Assembly: GCA_050331115.1 (NCBI GenBank)
Contig: JBHJHD010000021.1
Location: 1 to 6,727, forward strand
Source of the DNA: JBCCAG01 sp050331115
Lineage (GTDB): Bacteria > Cyanobacteriota > Cyanobacteriia > CAKZMO01
Reading direction: 5' to 3'
DNA: 6,727 bases
Below are positions 5,295 through 6,727 of this stretch, piece after piece (position 1 is the first letter of the stretch; the number at the start of each line of letters is the position of its first letter). The notes under the pieces were generated by a model. The model did not search any database. It saw nothing but the letters and a program-made list of their open reading frames with translations, and was not told where the DNA came from. The translations under genes were made by a program, and so were the position numbers.

Positions 5295-5621
5295 ATTAAC
5301 CGCAAAGCGGATATCCAGCCCGTCCTGTGTGACCGGACTGGACGCGTTATACACGCCTGCGTTATTGATAAGCACGTCAAGTTTGGCATGCTTTTCAGCC
5401 GCCTTGGCAAGCGTCTCGACATTCGCCATAAGCGACAGATCGGCCGCGTAGCTTTCGACCTGGCCATCACCGGGCAGCGCGGAGAGCGTTCTCTCGGCTT
5501 CTTCCAGTTTTGACGGGCTACGCCCATGCAGCAGCACGTGGTGACCCTGCGAGACCAGCATCTTCGCCGTTCCAAGCCCGATGCCGTCATTAGAACCGGT
5601 AATTAAAATCGTTTTTGCCAT
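5283..5621 (-). pseudogene. Short-chain dehydrogenase, truncated at the C-terminus
   Basis: Only the N-terminal 112 residues of a classical SDR (normally 240-300) are present. The NAD(P)-binding Rossmann half is intact: TGSNDGIG at about 8-15, HGRS near 33-36 and NNAG at 85-88. The frame stops right after DIRFAVNALA, where relatives continue into the helix before the catalytic YxxxK, which is missing. Downstream frames show no continuation, so this is loss of the 3' part rather than a simple frameshift. ATG 5621 has an excellent AGGAGG at 5632-5627 with 5-nt spacing, overlapping the stop of the LLM gene, so it was the next gene of that operon. The stop codon lies in a repeat-like sequence. 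A folded but catalytically dead remnant is possible; an active enzyme is not expected. Confidence 0.8.
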
Positions 5622-5631
5622 GGAATCCTCC

Positions 5632-6609
5632 TTATCCAGCAAAGGCTGGCAGTATGTCGTCGGCTAGACGCTTCAGCGTTGTTTCGGTATTCGCTTGGTT
5701 AAAGCGCAGGTTCAGCGCGACGTGGTTGATGCCGATCCGCTCTAGCGATTTTAAGTAGGCTAGAAGCGGGTTCATCCCTAGCCGAAGTCCTAGGTGGATG
5801 GGCTGCGGCGGGGTCTCAGAGTCTTCGGTCAGATCGATATAGAGCGGCTGCATTATGGGTTTAGCAGGCGTATCAGCAGCCTCAACTCGCGATCGCCAGT
5901 CGCGAACAATTTGGGCTTGAGCGCCCAGATTGCGGGGATAGATCATCCAGCCATCACCGTTTCGCGCGATCCAGTCGGGGCCTTGCTGGCTACCGCCGGT
6001 GACGATCAAGGGGAGCTTCCCGGACACCGGTTTGGGCAGCATATCCATACCACCGTTGAGGCGACCCAAACCGCTGTCAAAGGCGGGTGCGCTCTCACCC
6101 ATCCGCCTGATGTAGTCGAAGCTTTCTCGAAACCGGGCACCGCGATCGCCAAAAAGTTGATTCAGCGCTGGATACTCCTCTGGGCGATCGCCTGAAGCGA
6201 CGCCCAAGATGAGCCGCCCGCCCGATAGCACATCAACAGTGGCTGCGGCTTTGGCGACGTGCGCGGGGTGACGCAGCGGCAGAATAATGCTGGCGACGCC
6301 CAGGGCGATGCGCTCAGTTTGGCCCGCTAGCAGGCCTAGGTAGACGAACGGGTCATAGGTCTGACCGGCGTCGCCAAAGGAGGGCACGTTAAACGGCACG
6401 TCGCGCAGCCAGACGGCAGAGAAGCCGAGCTGTTCCGCGAGCTGAATGCGTTCAATGTGGTGGGCCATGGTTGGCACCGGACCTTGTACGTAGGTCTCGA
6501 TTGGCACCACTAATCCGAGGCTCAACCGATTCGGACGGAATACGGTGTTGTACCCCTGGTTAATGGGTTGGAACGTCACATCATTGACCCCTTCGAGCGT
6601 CTTCATCAT
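5632..6609 (-). CDS. LLM-class flavin-dependent oxidoreductase (BA3436-like)
   Basis: This 325-residue protein is of the bacterial luciferase-like TIM-barrel family, which uses reduced FMN or F420. It resembles the subfamily known as luciferase-type oxidoreductase, BA3436 family. Features include NQGYNTVFRPNRLSLGLVVP near 17-36 (a typical start), AEQLGFSAVWLRDVPF around 59-74, GQTYDPFVYLG near 83-93, a central LPLRHPAHVAKAAATVDVLSGG region with RLILGVASGDRPEEYPA after it (about 110-150), and LPLIVTGGSQQGPDWIA near 200-216. The length is complete. ATG 6609 has AGGAG at 6619-6615 with 5-nt spacing; ATG 6606 is a tandem alternative. The upstream partial ORF ends in an ATGA overlap with this start, and the truncated SDR follows after 10 nt, so the three form an operon. 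Three HIP1 sites within it suggest it is at home in a cyanobacterium. The substrate is unknown. Confidence 0.9.
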   Translation of the reverse strand: MMKTLEGVNDVTFQPINQGYNTVFRPNRLSLGLVVPIETYVQGPVPTMAHHIERIQLAEQLGFSAVWLRDVPFNVPSFGDAGQTYDPFVYLGLLAGQTERIALGVASIILPLRHPAHVAKAAATVDVLSGGRLILGVASGDRPEEYPALNQLFGDRGARFRESFDYIRRMGESAPAFDSGLGRLNGGMDMLPKPVSGKLPLIVTGGSQQGPDWIARNGDGWMIYPRNLGAQAQIVRDWRSRVEAADTPAKPIMQPLYIDLTEDSETPPQPIHLGLRLGMNPLLAYLKSLERIGINHVALNLRFNQANTETTLKRLADDILPAFAG

Positions 6610-6713
6610 TGGATCTCCTGAATACCGATTAACGCTTCTTCCCAGCCGCGATGATTGTCCATGTCAAGTCCTGATGGATACAGCATTTCCCATGCTGATG
6701 GAGTACGGGTAGT
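6606..6713 (-). CDS. 3' end of an unidentified gene, cut by the contig edge
   Basis: On the minus strand a frame is open from the poly-G edge to TGA at 6608-6606, giving at least 35 residues ending GWEEALIGIQEIQ. Its stop overlaps the LLM start as ATGA, typical of coupled genes, and it provides that gene's ribosome site. The SGLDMDNHRGWEEAL stretch resembles the C-terminus of AHSA1/SRPBCC-domain proteins, which often end in a Gly-Trp helix, but this is a weak resemblance on a very short piece. Chance openness of a 36-codon frame cannot be excluded. Confidence 0.4.
   Translation of the reverse strand, partial: TTRTPSAWEMLYPSGLDMDNHRGWEEALIGIQEIQ
6671..6702. repeat. Direct and inverted short repeats near the right edge
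   Basis: CTGATGGA occurs at 6671-6678 and again at 6695-6702, with a perfect 6-bp dyad between (CAGCAT 6681-6686, ATGCTG 6692-6697, 5-nt spacer). The 24-bp period keeps the reading frame of the partial minus-strand ORF. Being so close to the artefact edge, the structure may not be trustworthy. Confidence 0.45.
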
Positions 6714-6727
6714 GGGGGGGGGGGGGG
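6714..6727. other. Poly-G end, probable artefact
   Basis: Fourteen consecutive G end the window, mirroring the G-rich start. This is best explained as poly-G read extension in assembly and should not be read as genomic sequence. Confidence 0.7.

Noticed and set aside
5794..6195. 133-residue plus-strand open frame
   Set aside because: Antisense to the LLM oxidoreductase, which has strong family motifs across the same bases.
6662..6667. TTGACA on the minus strand as a -35 of the LLM gene
   Set aside because: No acceptable -10 lies 16-18 bp downstream, and the site sits inside an open frame that overlaps the LLM start codon.
1..6727. CRISPR array, transposase, phage or defence genes, tRNA
   Set aside because: No regularly spaced repeats with spacers, no DDE or recombinase motifs, and no cloverleaf-like sequence were seen on either strand.

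Overview
The window looks like a short metagenomic or draft contig from a GC-rich, probably filamentous or Leptolyngbya-like cyanobacterium. The main evidence is about 15 copies of the cyanobacterial HIP1 octamer GCGATCGC in 6.7 kb (for example at 134, 736, 1108, 1600, 1679, 2253, 2499, 2514, 2814, 3069, 3270, 4686, 5889, 6142 and 6184), together with cyanobacteria-type versions of several genes. No genus can be named from this. Both ends run into G-rich sequence (about 1-30 and 6714-6727) that is most likely a sequencing or assembly artefact, so this may be a whole contig rather than a cut-out.

Layout. Positions 1-1377 hold G-rich sequence, four 14-bp tandem repeats, and a multi-pass membrane protein of the O-antigen ligase/polymerase (Wzy_C) family on the plus strand. 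Positions 1480-3086 hold a LysR-type regulator whose stop codon overlaps the start of nanE (N-acetylmannosamine-6-phosphate 2-epimerase), a clear two-gene unit. After a 139-bp intergenic region with a hairpin and a TTGACA promoter with HLR1-like direct repeats comes an OmpR/PhoB-type response regulator (3226-3942). msrB (4036-4440) follows, then a gene for a protein resembling MMADHC/CblD, the human cobalamin-trafficking protein (4457-5008). A small uncertain ORF overlaps the end of that gene. The rest is on the minus strand: an unidentified 3' gene fragment at the right edge, an LLM-class flavin oxidoreductase (6609-5632), and a short-chain dehydrogenase cut off after about 112 residues (5621-5283). 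The cut lies at a repeat-like sequence.

How the genes may work together. The LysR-nanE pair suggests regulated amino-sugar phosphate metabolism, and the Wzy_C protein suggests surface polysaccharide assembly; whether these two are linked is only inference. msrB and the CblD-like gene are adjacent, and both touch methionine metabolism (repair of oxidised methionine, and cobalamin handling for methionine synthase). The minus-strand genes look like a small redox or xenobiotic-type operon that is decaying at its distal end. I see no CRISPR array, transposase, phage gene, tRNA or rRNA, and no clear novel defence-type system. The most unusual items are the response regulator without its acidic pair, the msrB/CblD-like pairing, a perfect 13-bp inverted repeat inside the CblD-like gene, and the SDR truncation junction.
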